A stretch of DNA of 64,000 nucleotides from contig NZ_APVL01000002.1 in assembly GCF_000565285.1 (NCBI RefSeq), positions 310,001-374,000 of the forward strand. The letters run 5' to 3'. Source of the stretch: Cytobacillus firmus DS1. GTDB taxonomy: Bacteria; Bacillota; Bacilli; Bacillales; Cytobacillaceae. Each line of letters opens with the position of its first letter. Position 1 is the stretch's first letter. A program made the translations under genes and the position numbers. The notes beneath the pieces were generated by a model that was given only the letters and a program-made list of their open reading frames with translations, was not told the DNA's origin and did no database searches. Shown piece by piece: positions 26,651 through 35,732 of the stretch.

Positions 26651-28228
26651 ATGCCCAAAAATTTAAAAGAAGAAGTTTTATCCCGCCGCACATTTGCGAT
26701 CATTTCCCATCCGGATGCCGGTAAAACGACGCTGACCGAAAAACTCTTATTATTCGGTGGTGCCATTCGTGATGCAGGTACAGTTAAAGGGAAGAAGACA
26801 GGCAAATATGCGACAAGTGACTGGATGGAAATTGAGAAGCAGCGCGGAATCTCTGTTACCTCCAGTGTGATGCAGTTTGAATATGATGGTGCGCGCGTTA
26901 ATATTCTTGATACGCCTGGTCACCAGGATTTCAGTGAAGACACGTACCGCACGCTGACAGCAGTTGACAGTGCTGTAATGATCATCGACTCAGCTAAAGG
27001 TATTGAGGAGCAGACACTTAAATTATTCAAGGTCTGCCGCATGAGAGGAATTCCGATATTTACTTTTATGAATAAGCTTGACCGCCAGGGGAAAGCACCT
27101 CTTGAGCTTCTTGCTGAGTTAGAAGAAGTTATGGGAATTGAATCTTACCCAATGAACTGGCCAATTGGTATGGGGAAAGAATTCCTTGGGATCTATGATC
27201 GGTTTAATAATCGAATTGAGCAATTCAGAGTAGAGGAAGAGGACCGCTTTATTTCCTTAAATCAGGAAGGTGAAATAGAGGGGCACCATTCTATTAAGGA
27301 TTCTGGGCTATATGATCAGACACTTGAAGAGATTATGCTGTTAAATGAAGCTGGTAATGAGTTTTCAAGAGATAGAATTGCAAATGGAGAACTGACTCCT
27401 GTGTTTTTTGGAAGCGCGCTGACCAACTTTGGTGTTCAGACTTTCCTTGAGTCTTATCTGCAATTTGCACCGCCGCCGCAGCCGAGGAATTCGACTGCAG
27501 GGGAAATTGATCCGCTTTCAGAAGAATTTTCTGGATTCATATTTAAAATTCAGGCCAATATGAATCCTGCACATCGCGACCGGATAGCATTCTTAAGAAT
27601 TTGTTCAGGCCAATTTGAGCGGGGCATGGCCGTGAACATACCAAGAATCGGCAAGTCCATTAAGCTTGCGCAGTCCACTCAATTCATGGCTGATGACAGA
27701 AGTACAGTTGATTCTGCAGTCAGCGGAGATATCATCGGAATTTATGATCCGGGAACTTATCAAATAGGCGATACATTAACAGCAGGAAAAAATAACTTCC
27801 AATATGAGCGTCTTCCTCAATTTACACCTGAGCTTTTTGTTAAAGTAACAGCAAAAAATGTAATGAAGCAAAAACATTTTCATAAGGGCATTCAGCAGCT
27901 TGTTCAGGAAGGTGCCATCCAGCTGTTTAAGACAGTCAAAATGGAAGAATACCTCCTGGGGGCAGTGGGGCAGCTACAGTTTGAAGTTTTTGAACACCGC
28001 ATGAAAAATGAGTATAACACAGAAGTATATATGGAAAGACAAGGCTCCAAGATCGCACGCTGGGTAGAAGGCGATGAGGTCAACGAAAACCTTTCCAGCG
28101 GAAGAAGTCTTCTGGTTAAAGACCGTTACGGCAAAAATGTCTTTCTATTTGAAAATGACTTTGCACTCAGATGGTTTCAGGAAAAAAATCCTGATGTAAA
28201 ATTATATAATCCGATGGACTCGGAATAA
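26651..28228 (+). CDS. prfC: Peptide chain release factor 3
   Basis: A 525-residue translational GTPase of usual RF3 length. G1 is [10 protein letters not shown]2 region [11 protein letters not shown]3 DTPGHQDF, G4 MNKLDRQ, followed by RF3-specific domains including [15 protein letters not shown]. It recycles RF1/RF2 from the ribosome after peptide release. The gene is absent from B. subtilis 168 but common in other Bacillaceae. ATG 26651 follows GTGAGGA; a terminator follows. Confidence 0.94.
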   Translation: MPKNLKEEVLSRRTFAIISHPDAGKTTLTEKLLLFGGAIRDAGTVKGKKTGKYATSDWMEIEKQRGISVTSSVMQFEYDGARVNILDTPGHQDFSEDTYRTLTAVDSAVMIIDSAKGIEEQTLKLFKVCRMRGIPIFTFMNKLDRQGKAPLELLAELEEVMGIESYPMNWPIGMGKEFLGIYDRFNNRIEQFRVEEEDRFISLNQEGEIEGHHSIKDSGLYDQTLEEIMLLNEAGNEFSRDRIANGELTPVFFGSALTNFGVQTFLESYLQFAPPPQPRNSTAGEIDPLSEEFSGFIFKIQANMNPAHRDRIAFLRICSGQFERGMAVNIPRIGKSIKLAQSTQFMADDRSTVDSAVSGDIIGIYDPGTYQIGDTLTAGKNNFQYERLPQFTPELFVKVTAKNVMKQKHFHKGIQQLVQEGAIQLFKTVKMEEYLLGAVGQLQFEVFEHRMKNEYNTEVYMERQGSKIARWVEGDEVNENLSSGRSLLVKDRYGKNVFLFENDFALRWFQEKNPDVKLYNPMDSE

Positions 28229-28232
28229 AGCT

Positions 28233-28257
28233 GGCGGCCCCCTTATTGGGCCGTTTT
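28233..28257 (+). terminator. Terminator after prfC
   Basis: CGGCCC and GGGCCG form a short GC stem with a CCTTATT loop, followed by TTTT. Confidence 0.7.
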
Positions 28258-28287
28258 AGCTTTAGATATATTCTTTTCTTAATACTA

Positions 28288-28316
28288 TTGACTTATCTAT
28301 CAATAAATAATATAGT
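28288..28316 (+). promoter_or_regulatory. Promoter of T-box leader
   Basis: TTGACT at 28288-28293 and TATAGT at 28311-28316 with 17 bases of spacing, about 70 bases before the T-box stem I. Confidence 0.6.
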
Positions 28317-28388
28317 ATTAACACATACACTTTAACGCTAAAAAGCGTTTAAGTTAAAAAGCAGAAAGTGTAATCTCAATTAAAGATC

Positions 28389-28585
28389 TTGTCCGCAGCA
28401 TAAGTAGAGTAATTGCCGGCAGCAAAAAGAAACTGGATGGCTGATGAAAATCCAGGCAGCAATGGTCGAAATACAACTGCATCCAATATGGACAATACTT
28501 TTTAAGTGGGTAAGCAGCATCAGCTTATCAATTAGGGTGGTACCGCGGAGCTCCTTCGTCCCTATAGGCGAGAGGGCTCTTTTTG
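28389..28585 (+). promoter_or_regulatory. T-box leader, probably tyrosine-specific
   Basis: The T-box AGGGTGGTACCGCG is at 28534-28547, followed by a GC-rich terminator hairpin and TTTTT ending near 28585. Stem I is closed by TTGTCC (28389) and GGACAA (28490). The specifier loop has AGTAGAG on its 5' side (28403-28409) and GAAATACAA on its 3' side. TAC at 28472-28474 is the likely specifier, implying sensing of uncharged tRNA-Tyr. ATA one base earlier is possible but less likely. The downstream gene is an NhaC-type transporter. Confidence 0.9.
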
Positions 28586-28624
28586 TTTGTATAAAATTAC
28601 AGGCAAATTTAGGAGGAATACATT

Positions 28625-30004
28625 ATGCATCATGATCAGTCAGCATTAAATTTAAAGCCCCTGGAGGCACTCATTGTCACTTTCATCATTTTAGGCGGAA
28701 TCAGCTACTCGATTATTTTTGCCGGGGCAGTTCCCCATATTCCGGTTGTTTTCGCGATAATGGGGTTAATAGCTTACGGTTTAATAAGAAAAGTATCCAT
28801 AACACAGCTGGAAAAGGGGCTTATTGAAGGTGCCCAGTCCGGATTAGGGGCTATTTTCATCTTCTTTTTAATCGGAATGCTGATAAGCAGCTGGATGGCG
28901 AGCGGAACGATCCCTACATTTATTTACATGGCATTGGAAGCTGTTAATGGAAAATTCTTTTATGCCATTGTCTTTGTGGTAGCATCTGTCATCGGCATGA
29001 GCATAGGAAGCTCACTTACAACAGCTGCTACACTGGGAATTGCCTTTATGGGAGTCAGCTCTGCTTTGGGCCTCTCGGATGCAATTACGGCAGGTGCAGT
29101 TATATCCGGCGCATTTTTTGGAGATAAGATGTCACCCCTATCCGATACAACCAACCTGGCATCATCGACAGTAAAAGTGGATTTGTTTGAGCATATCAAG
29201 ACGATGGCCTGGACAACAATTCCTTCATTTATCATTTCACTCGCAATCTTTGCTTTCCTGTCACCATCGGAGGCAGCTTCTGATTTCTCAAAGATTGCCC
29301 AGCTGAAAAAAACTTTGCTGGATGAGGGACTGGTGCATTGGTACTCCCTCATCCCATTTGCCATTTTGACTATAATGGCCATTAAAAGAGTATCAGCAAT
29401 TATTACGCTATCTGCTGGCATCGTGTCTGCATTAATCTTAGCCGTTATCGTCCAAAGCAGCCTCGGCTTGGAAAAAGTTATGACCTTGCTGTTTTCGGGA
29501 TATTCTTCAAATAGCGGTTCAGAGGAAGTTGACGCCCTTTTATCAAGAGGCGGCATGGAAAGCATGATGTTTTCTATTTCTTTGGTATTGCTCGCGCTTT
29601 CTATGGGCGGTTTATTCTTTAAGCTTGGCATCCTTCCAGCACTTCTGGAAGGAGTCAAAGGGTTTTTGAATCGGGTGTCAGCTCTTGTGGCGGCAGCAGC
29701 AGGAACAGCAATCGGGATTAATTTCCTGCTTGGCGAGCAGTACCTGTCTATTCTCTTAACAGGAAATGCTTTCAGGGAGCCTTTTGAAAAAGCCGGGCTG
29801 CATCCGAAGAATCTTTCCAGAATTCTTGAAGATGCAGGCACGGTAGTAAACCCATTAGTTCCGTGGAGTGTCTGCGGAGTATTTCTAACAGGTGTTTTAG
29901 GTGTAGAAACAACAACTTATATGCCCTTTGCATTATTCTGTCTGCTCAGTCCTGTAATCACCTTAATCTATGGATTTACAGGTTTGAAAATCGAAAAATT
30001 ATAG
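28625..30004 (+). CDS. NhaC-family transporter under T-box control
   Basis: A 459-residue NhaC-family integral membrane protein with about eleven helices (motifs GMSIGSSLTTAATLG, GAFFGDKMSPLSDTTNLA, GTAIGINFLLGEQY). The family is named for Na+/H+ antiport, but members behind T-boxes are predicted amino-acid carriers. The leader here suggests tyrosine uptake (inference). ATG 28625 follows AGGAGG. Confidence 0.88.
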   Translation: MHHDQSALNLKPLEALIVTFIILGGISYSIIFAGAVPHIPVVFAIMGLIAYGLIRKVSITQLEKGLIEGAQSGLGAIFIFFLIGMLISSWMASGTIPTFIYMALEAVNGKFFYAIVFVVASVIGMSIGSSLTTAATLGIAFMGVSSALGLSDAITAGAVISGAFFGDKMSPLSDTTNLASSTVKVDLFEHIKTMAWTTIPSFIISLAIFAFLSPSEAASDFSKIAQLKKTLLDEGLVHWYSLIPFAILTIMAIKRVSAIITLSAGIVSALILAVIVQSSLGLEKVMTLLFSGYSSNSGSEEVDALLSRGGMESMMFSISLVLLALSMGGLFFKLGILPALLEGVKGFLNRVSALVAAAAGTAIGINFLLGEQYLSILLTGNAFREPFEKAGLHPKNLSRILEDAGTVVNPLVPWSVCGVFLTGVLGVETTTYMPFALFCLLSPVITLIYGFTGLKIEKL

Positions 30005-30033
30005 AGAAAAGCAGCTGCTTAGGCTGCTTTTTC
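30005..30033 (+). terminator. Terminator after nhaC-like gene
   Basis: AAAAGCAGC and GCTGCTTTT form a perfect 9-bp stem followed by TC and a T-rich tail. Confidence 0.8.
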
Positions 30034-30097
30034 TGTTGGTAAGGAGATCCTATAATTTATAAAGTTATTTTGATTAATTATACAGCACACTGATTGC

Positions 30098-30126
30098 TTG
30101 CAACACAATTGCTGCTTTAATATAGT
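30098..30126 (+). promoter_or_regulatory. Possible promoter for the RND gene
   Basis: TTGCAA (30098-30103) and TATAGT (30121-30126) with 17 bases of spacing, 74 bases before the start codon. Confidence 0.35.
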
Positions 30127-30199
30127 TAAAATATGTTAAATTCTACAACTTGCATTGATCACAGATTATCTCATACAGTCATTGAAAGGAGCAGAATGT

Positions 30200-33100
30200 G
30201 TGCGAATAAGCGATTTTTCAATCAAAAGGCCAATTTTTACATTGGTTACAATGTTCTTAGTTCTTATTTTAGGGGTTGTCTCCCTCTTAAATATTCCATT
30301 AAAACTCATACCAGATCTTAATCCTCCTGTAGGAGTAGTAGTCACTTCGTATCCTGGAGCAAGTCCCGATGAAGTGGTGGAAAAAGTAACAAAGCCGCTG
30401 GAGGAAAATCTGGCAACATTGCCGGGGATAAAGACCTTGACTTCAACCTCGCAGGAAAGCGCAAACTTTATATTAATGCAATTTTCCTGGACTACAGATA
30501 TTGATGAAATACAAAGTGAGGTCATTCAAAGACTGGACCAGACACAACTTCCTGATGAAGCGGAAAAACCGCGATTTATGAAGTTTGATCCCGCTCAGTT
30601 TCCTATTATTCAATTATCTCTTAGTGCAGATGAGGAGCCTGAAGCACTAAGAAGGCTTGCTGAAGAACTAAACCTCGAACTGACTAAAGTTGAAGGAGTA
30701 GCAAGCGTAAATCTCTCCGGAACAGCCATTAAGGAAGTAAGAGTGGAACTTGACCAGGCCAAGCTGAAAGATTTCAGACTTAGCCAGGCGGATGTTGTGG
30801 ATGTAATTGAATCCAATAATATTTCAATGCCGGGTGATCCTGTTTTGACTGAGGGAAAAGAGCTGACAACCAGAATCATCAGCTCCATTGATTCTCTGGA
30901 TACACTGAAAAAACTTACGATAACAGTTGACCCCGCAACAGGCAATAAAGTAAGTCTTGACGACATCTCAGATGTTCAGCTTGCCAGCCAGGATGATCGC
31001 ACTATTACGCGCACAAACCAGGCTCCCTCTGTCTTACTGAGTGTCCTGCAGCAGTCGGATGCTAATACCGCTGAAGTTTCAGACCAATTTATACAGCAAT
31101 TGGATAATCTTCTTGAAAAGGAACAGTTTGAAAATATTGAATCAGAAATTCTTTTCGACCAGGGGGATTACATAAGTCTTGCAATAGGAAATATCTCCAA
31201 TTCACTGATACTCGGCGGTATTTTTGCGATGATCGTGCTGTTTTTCTTTTTGAAAAATGTTAAAAGTCCGCTCATCATTGGCATCTCTATTCCATATTCA
31301 GTTATTTTCACGTTTGTTTTAATGTATTTTTCCGATTTCACTTTAAATATTATGACTCTTGGAGGATTGGCGCTTGGAATAGGCATGCTGGTGGATAATT
31401 CCATCGTGGTTATTGAAAATATTTACCGCCACTTATCGATGGGGAAAGATCCTAAAACGGCGGCAAGTGAAGGGGCAAAAGAAGTAGGAAGTGCAATTAC
31501 TGCTTCCACACTGACGACAGTTGCAGTATTCCTCCCAGTAGTATTTATAACTGGAATCATCGGAGAATTGTTTAAGGAGTTTGCCCTGACCATTTCCTTT
31601 AGTTTATTTGCATCTCTGGCTGTTGCACTGACAGTTGTGCCGATGCTTGCGAGCAGGCTGCTGAAGGCGCCAAAATCAAACATGGAGACAAAAAGGCAGG
31701 AAACAGGCTTAATGCGCTCACTTGAAAAATCAATAAAATGGTCTTTGCGGAATCGTGCAGCGGTAATAGCTATTACCATGCTGTTATTAGCAGCGGGCAG
31801 CTTTGGATTGACCACAGTAGGCACGCAATTTCTGCCAAATGCAGATGAGGGCTTTTTTACGGTGCGTATGGAGCTTGAGAACGGCACTGCACTTTCAGAA
31901 ACAGAAAAGGCTGTATCAGCTATAGAGGAAGAATTGAAAGATGAAGAAGATGTAGATACATTTGTCAGTCTCATTGGAACTACACAGGAAGGGTCCTTCC
32001 GGGGCTCTAAAAATGCCAATATCGCTGAATTGTATATCAAAATGAAAGAGCTGGATCAGCGGGAAAGGTCAACGTTTGAATTTGTCGATGAGGTAAAAAA
32101 GGATTTGGAAAGTGCTGCATCAAAGGTTAATGAAACTGCAGAACTCTCATTTAATACTCAATCAACAGCAGGTACATCACCGAATACACTGACCTTCAGT
32201 GTGAGGGATACAGATCCAAACCGCTTAACGGAAAATGTAGATAAAATCTATAATGCATTGAAAGACCTTGATGATGTAACCGAATTATCGACTGACCTCA
32301 TGGATACCGTTGAGGAAATTCAAATTACTGTGGACCGTGAAAAGGCTCTTGAGCAGGGCCTGGCTCCCGCCCAGGTAGCCATGACAGTAAATGATGTAAC
32401 CCGGGGCAATCGTGCAACACAAATGATAGATGAAGAATCCAATATATATGGCGTTTTTGTTGAGTACGATCGGGAAGTCACACAGGATATAGAGAATTTG
32501 AAGAAATTGCTAATTAAAAAGCCAGATGGCAATTACGCCGCTCTGAGTGATGTAGTCAATATAGAGCGCGGAGAAGGACCGGTAAATATTCAGCGGATTA
32601 ATCAGCAGGATGCTGTCCAATTTACTTTAAAGTACAAGTCTTCTACAAACATGGGTGCCATGTCAAAAGAAGTGGATAAAGAAATTGCCGATCTGAAATT
32701 GCCGGATGAAACAGAAATCGTTTTTAGCGGTGACAGAGAATTGCTGGAGTCATCCATTGATGACCTGATTCTGGCATTTGTACTGGCAATCGTGTTTATT
32801 TATCTTGTCATGGCAGCTCAATTTGAGTCGCTAAAGTATCCGCTAGTTATCATGTTTACTGTGCCTCTCATGGTGATAGGCGTAGCAATTGCTCTTACTG
32901 CAACCCAGACACCTATTAGTTTAACAGCCATAATCGGGATCATTGTACTTGCAGGCATTGTAGTTAATAATGCAATAGTCATTGTCGATTATATTAACCA
33001 AAAGAAAGAGCAGGGTCTTAAGAGCTACGATGCCATAATCATTTCAGTTAAGGACCGTGCAAGGCCAATATTCATGACTGCCTTAACTACTATACTTGGA

Positions 33101-33484
33101 TTAGTGCCTTTAGCACTTGGCATTGGAGAAGGAACAGAAATTAATCAGCCTATGGGAATTACTCTGATTGGCGGACTGATCAGCAGTACATTCCTGACAT
33201 TATTTGTCATACCAGTTGTATATAGCTTTTTTGACAAGGATACACGGCGATTAAATAAAATGTATGCAACACCGGATGGCCACTTAGTGCCAGCTTACCT
33301 GCTTGAAGAAAGAGTGGACAAAAACCGGAATCACAATAATGACGAAGACAAAGGTCAGCTTCAATCCTCTGATGCTAAACCTTACAGCAGAGATGATATG
33401 GCAGCCATGCTGGAAGAATTGTTAAAAATTGTTAAAAGTGATGACGATGCAGAGAAAAAACAGAAACGTGATGATAATTTCTAG
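30200..33484 (+). CDS. swrC: SwrC-like RND efflux pump
   Basis: A 1094-residue RND-superfamily exporter with twelve expected membrane helices and two large extracytoplasmic loops. It begins RISDFSIKRPIFTLVTMF; intramembrane motif GIGMLVDNSIVVIENIYRH carries the proton-relay aspartate. It resembles B. subtilis SwrC/YerP (1065 aa), which gives surfactin and drug resistance and supports swarming. Start GTG 30200 lies eight bases after GGAG, and the RND N-terminus follows at once. The hydrophilic C-terminal tail of about 70 residues is rich in Asp, Lys and Asn. No periplasmic adaptor is encoded nearby, as is usual in Gram-positives. Confidence 0.9.
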   Translation: MRISDFSIKRPIFTLVTMFLVLILGVVSLLNIPLKLIPDLNPPVGVVVTSYPGASPDEVVEKVTKPLEENLATLPGIKTLTSTSQESANFILMQFSWTTDIDEIQSEVIQRLDQTQLPDEAEKPRFMKFDPAQFPIIQLSLSADEEPEALRRLAEELNLELTKVEGVASVNLSGTAIKEVRVELDQAKLKDFRLSQADVVDVIESNNISMPGDPVLTEGKELTTRIISSIDSLDTLKKLTITVDPATGNKVSLDDISDVQLASQDDRTITRTNQAPSVLLSVLQQSDANTAEVSDQFIQQLDNLLEKEQFENIESEILFDQGDYISLAIGNISNSLILGGIFAMIVLFFFLKNVKSPLIIGISIPYSVIFTFVLMYFSDFTLNIMTLGGLALGIGMLVDNSIVVIENIYRHLSMGKDPKTAASEGAKEVGSAITASTLTTVAVFLPVVFITGIIGELFKEFALTISFSLFASLAVALTVVPMLASRLLKAPKSNMETKRQETGLMRSLEKSIKWSLRNRAAVIAITMLLLAAGSFGLTTVGTQFLPNADEGFFTVRMELENGTALSETEKAVSAIEEELKDEEDVDTFVSLIGTTQEGSFRGSKNANIAELYIKMKELDQRERSTFEFVDEVKKDLESAASKVNETAELSFNTQSTAGTSPNTLTFSVRDTDPNRLTENVDKIYNALKDLDDVTELSTDLMDTVEEIQITVDREKALEQGLAPAQVAMTVNDVTRGNRATQMIDEESNIYGVFVEYDREVTQDIENLKKLLIKKPDGNYAALSDVVNIERGEGPVNIQRINQQDAVQFTLKYKSSTNMGAMSKEVDKEIADLKLPDETEIVFSGDRELLESSIDDLILAFVLAIVFIYLVMAAQFESLKYPLVIMFTVPLMVIGVAIALTATQTPISLTAIIGIIVLAGIVVNNAIVIVDYINQKKEQGLKSYDAIIISVKDRARPIFMTALTTILGLVPLALGIGEGTEINQPMGITLIGGLISSTFLTLFVIPVVYSFFDKDTRRLNKMYATPDGHLVPAYLLEERVDKNRNHNNDEDKGQLQSSDAKPYSRDDMAAMLEELLKIVKSDDDAEKKQKRDDNF

Positions 33485-33493
33485 ATCTTATGA

Positions 33494-33523
33494 AGGCTCC
33501 TTCTAATAAAGGAGTCTTTTTTT
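33494..33523 (+). terminator. Terminator after RND gene
   Basis: GGCTCCTT and AAGGAGTC pair (one G-T) around CTAATA, followed by seven Ts. Confidence 0.8.
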
Positions 33524-33648
33524 ACGTTAAAGACTAAAAAAATGAATCTTTCTAACGGTGTTTCAGGAAAATATCTGGAAAATTTATTGATAATTGACCA
33601 ATATTCAGAGCACAATAAAAGTATCGACTTATAGCTGGTGGTAATGAA

Positions 33649-34125
33649 ATGAAAAAACTCAGTAAACTAGAAGCGGTTTTTTGGAGTATTGCATTGCCAG
33701 GTTTTAGCCAATTATTGGCGGGGCAGCTGTGGAAGGGGACATTGTTTGTCGTCCTTGAATTTATCATTAATGTATACAGCCATTTTAATTCGGCTATCAT
33801 GTTCAGTTTTATGGGCGAAATTGATAAAGCTGTTCATGTCCTTAATTATCAGTGGCTCATGTTTTACCCTTGTCTTTACATGTTTGCAATGTGGGATGCA
33901 TACCGCAGTGCTATGCCGGAAAATGAAGAATTATCATTCCTTCCATTTGTATTCAGTGCCTATTTTGTCACAGTAGGACTTATGTACTCAACAAAACTTA
34001 AATTGTTTGGAATATTTTTGGGGCCGGTCTTTCTTCCTATGATCTTTGTTATTCCGGGTGTATTAACCGGTCTTTTGATCAGATGGCTCATTTTGAAATG
34101 GAGAAAGCACCAGGTGCAAGGTTAA
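33649..34125 (+). CDS. Small membrane protein, unknown function
   Basis: A 158-residue protein with about four to five hydrophobic segments. The N-terminal PGFSQLLAGQLWKGTLF resembles TM2-type membrane proteins (glycine-rich turn between two helices). A polar loop (about residues 85-95, SAMPENEELS) lies mid-protein. I cannot assign a function. ATG 33649 has a modest TGGTGG upstream. It is monocistronic with its own terminator. Confidence 0.65.
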   Translation: MKKLSKLEAVFWSIALPGFSQLLAGQLWKGTLFVVLEFIINVYSHFNSAIMFSFMGEIDKAVHVLNYQWLMFYPCLYMFAMWDAYRSAMPENEELSFLPFVFSAYFVTVGLMYSTKLKLFGIFLGPVFLPMIFVIPGVLTGLLIRWLILKWRKHQVQG

Positions 34126-34171
34126 GGCGTCACATTCTTATATAGAAACGTTAATCATTTTAATCATTAAT

Positions 34172-34224
34172 GAAAAAAGCTTTCGCACACTACTCAAATT
34201 AGTGTTTGTTAAAGCTTTTTTTTC
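34172..34224 (+). terminator. Terminator after membrane protein gene
   Basis: AAAAAAGCTTT and AAAGCTTTTTT form the base of a long stem-loop that contains an inner ACAC/GTGT helix. Confidence 0.7.
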
Positions 34225-34251
34225 TTTTTTAAATAAATTCTTTTTTATAAC

Positions 34252-34279
34252 CCCCAAAAATCACTTTCATGATACCGTA
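34252..34279 (+). promoter_or_regulatory. Putative SigI promoter (DUF5667 gene)
   Basis: CCCCAAAAA (34252-34260) and ACCGTA (34274-34279). It shows the CCCNAAA / CGWA pattern described for SigI promoters, with 21 bases between CCC and CGTA. The same elements with identical spacing precede sigI at 35672-35699. Confidence 0.55.
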
Positions 34280-34331
34280 CAGTTGTAATGAACAAAGCGG
34301 CCGCTTGTGATTAAATCATGAGGTGAAATCA

Positions 34332-35615
34332 TTGAAATTTTTATCCAGCAAAGAAATGAATAAAATGGCAAAGAGTACACTGGCATTAGTGATTGCAGGA
34401 GCATTCACATTTTCAGGAACAGGAGCCTTTGCAAGTGAAATAAGCGAAGAAGCAGATTTTGAAACAGTTGAACTAATAAATGATCAATCAGCCGAAGCGA
34501 TAGCTGAAACAGATAAAGCTGCAGCAGAATCCATTGACGATGCTAAAGAAAAGCTTGATGGAATCGAATCAGAAACACCATCTTTATTGCCTGGAAGCTT
34601 TTTCTACTTTGCAAAGCTTGCTTTGGAAAAAGTAAAGCTTGCTCTAACTTTTGATGATGTTAAAGAGGCAAAACTGCTTGCCGAATACGCTGCAGAGCGT
34701 ATGGCTGAAGCGGAAGCGCTTTTTGCTGAAGGCAAGGAAGCAGAAGCATTAACAGCAATAGAAAAGGCATTGGAACAGATGGAAGATGCAGAAACCATCG
34801 TTGATGATGCTAATGAAGACTCTGAACAATCTAAATCAGATGATGAGAACACCAGTGATCTAATCAGTGAAGACAAACCTGCTGAGGATGAGTCATCTGA
34901 AGAGGATGTTCAGGCTGATGATGATGCCGCCGGCGAAAGTTCTTCAGATAATAACTCAGGGGACAAGGAAACCGAAGAAGAAGTGAAAGAAATACTAGCA
35001 CAAAATATCATTGCCCTGAAGGCAAATCTGACAAAGTTTTCAGAACGGTTTGACGAAAACCATCCTGCTATTTTAGCGATGCAAAAGAACATTGATAAGT
35101 TCACTGAAAAATGGTCTGACCAATTGATCGGCCTGGAAAAAGAATATGCTGGAAATGATCAGGATGGGCAAGCTGCAGGAGAGCCTGCATCAGTTAAATC
35201 TGAAGAATCTTCTTCAGACATGGAGTCAGCAGACGACTCAGCGAAAGAGATTGATGAATCAGCTTCTGAAGAAGAAGCTGTGACACCTGCAGTTCCAGTG
35301 AAGGTGTCTAAAGAATCAAAAGATGCAGCCAAGGCTGAAAAGAAAAAGGCTCATGAAGAAGCAAAAGTATTAGAAGCCAAAAAGAGAGCCGAAGCAAAGG
35401 CTGCACGTCAAGAAGCAAGAAAAGCAGAAAAGGAAGCACGCGAAGCAGCTAAACAAGCTGAAAAAGAAGCCCGTGAGGCAGCTGGGAAAGCAGCAAAAGA
35501 ACAGCAGGAAAAGAAAGTTCAGGAAAAACAGGCTGAGGCAAAGAGCCAGGCAAGCAAGGGACAAAAGAGAGCTGAACAAGCAAGAGGTCAAGGGAAAGAG
35601 AATAAAGGCAACTAA
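34332..35615 (+). CDS. DUF5667-type secreted protein
   Basis: A 427-residue protein with a signal peptide ending GTGAFASE. A DUF5667-like helical domain follows (about residues 70-150, LLPGSFFYFAKLALEKVKLALTF and a heptad-rich AEAL region), then a long acidic Ser/Asp/Glu stretch. The C-terminal third is a Lys/Glu/Ala-rich coiled coil ending in Lys/Gly-rich sequence. Start TTG 34332 lies six bases after GAGGTG; GTG 34323 is an alternative. It has its own terminator, and its putative promoter matches that of the sigI-rsgI operon just downstream, so it is probably a SigI target. Function unknown; envelope-associated by inference. Confidence 0.75.
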   Translation: MKFLSSKEMNKMAKSTLALVIAGAFTFSGTGAFASEISEEADFETVELINDQSAEAIAETDKAAAESIDDAKEKLDGIESETPSLLPGSFFYFAKLALEKVKLALTFDDVKEAKLLAEYAAERMAEAEALFAEGKEAEALTAIEKALEQMEDAETIVDDANEDSEQSKSDDENTSDLISEDKPAEDESSEEDVQADDDAAGESSSDNNSGDKETEEEVKEILAQNIIALKANLTKFSERFDENHPAILAMQKNIDKFTEKWSDQLIGLEKEYAGNDQDGQAAGEPASVKSEESSSDMESADDSAKEIDESASEEEAVTPAVPVKVSKESKDAAKAEKKKAHEEAKVLEAKKRAEAKAARQEARKAEKEAREAAKQAEKEAREAAGKAAKEQQEKKVQEKQAEAKSQASKGQKRAEQARGQGKENKGN

Positions 35616-35623
35616 TTTTAGCT

Positions 35624-35658
35624 GGAAAAGAAAGCACTGCAAGGCTTTCTTTTCCATA
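35624..35658 (+). terminator. Terminator after DUF5667 gene
   Basis: GGAAAAGAAAGC and GCTTTCTTTTCC form a perfect 12-bp stem with an ACTGCAAG loop. The T-rich right arm is the only T run, so termination may be incomplete. Confidence 0.65.
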
Positions 35659-35671
35659 GCCGATAAAACCA

Positions 35672-35699
35672 CCCTAAAAAAATTAATCTGGACACCGTA
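35672..35699 (+). promoter_or_regulatory. Putative SigI promoter (sigI autoregulation)
   Basis: CCCTAAAAA (35672-35680) and ACCGTA (35694-35699), the same motif pair and 21-base spacing as at 34252-34279. A nearby TATAAT (35703-35708) has no matching -35. Confidence 0.55.
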
Positions 35700-35732
35700 T
35701 GGTATAATGTGTTTTGAAAAGAGGTGGGGCTA

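Noticed and set aside
28960-29841. 293-codon minus-strand frame inside the nhaC-like gene
   Set aside because: Antisense to a clear membrane transporter; composition mirrors the sense helices and there is no ribosome site.
35703-35708. TATAAT before sigI as a sigma-A -10
   Set aside because: The only -35-like TGGACA is 8-9 bases away and the correctly spaced hexamer is AAATTA, so no sigma-A promoter is supported.
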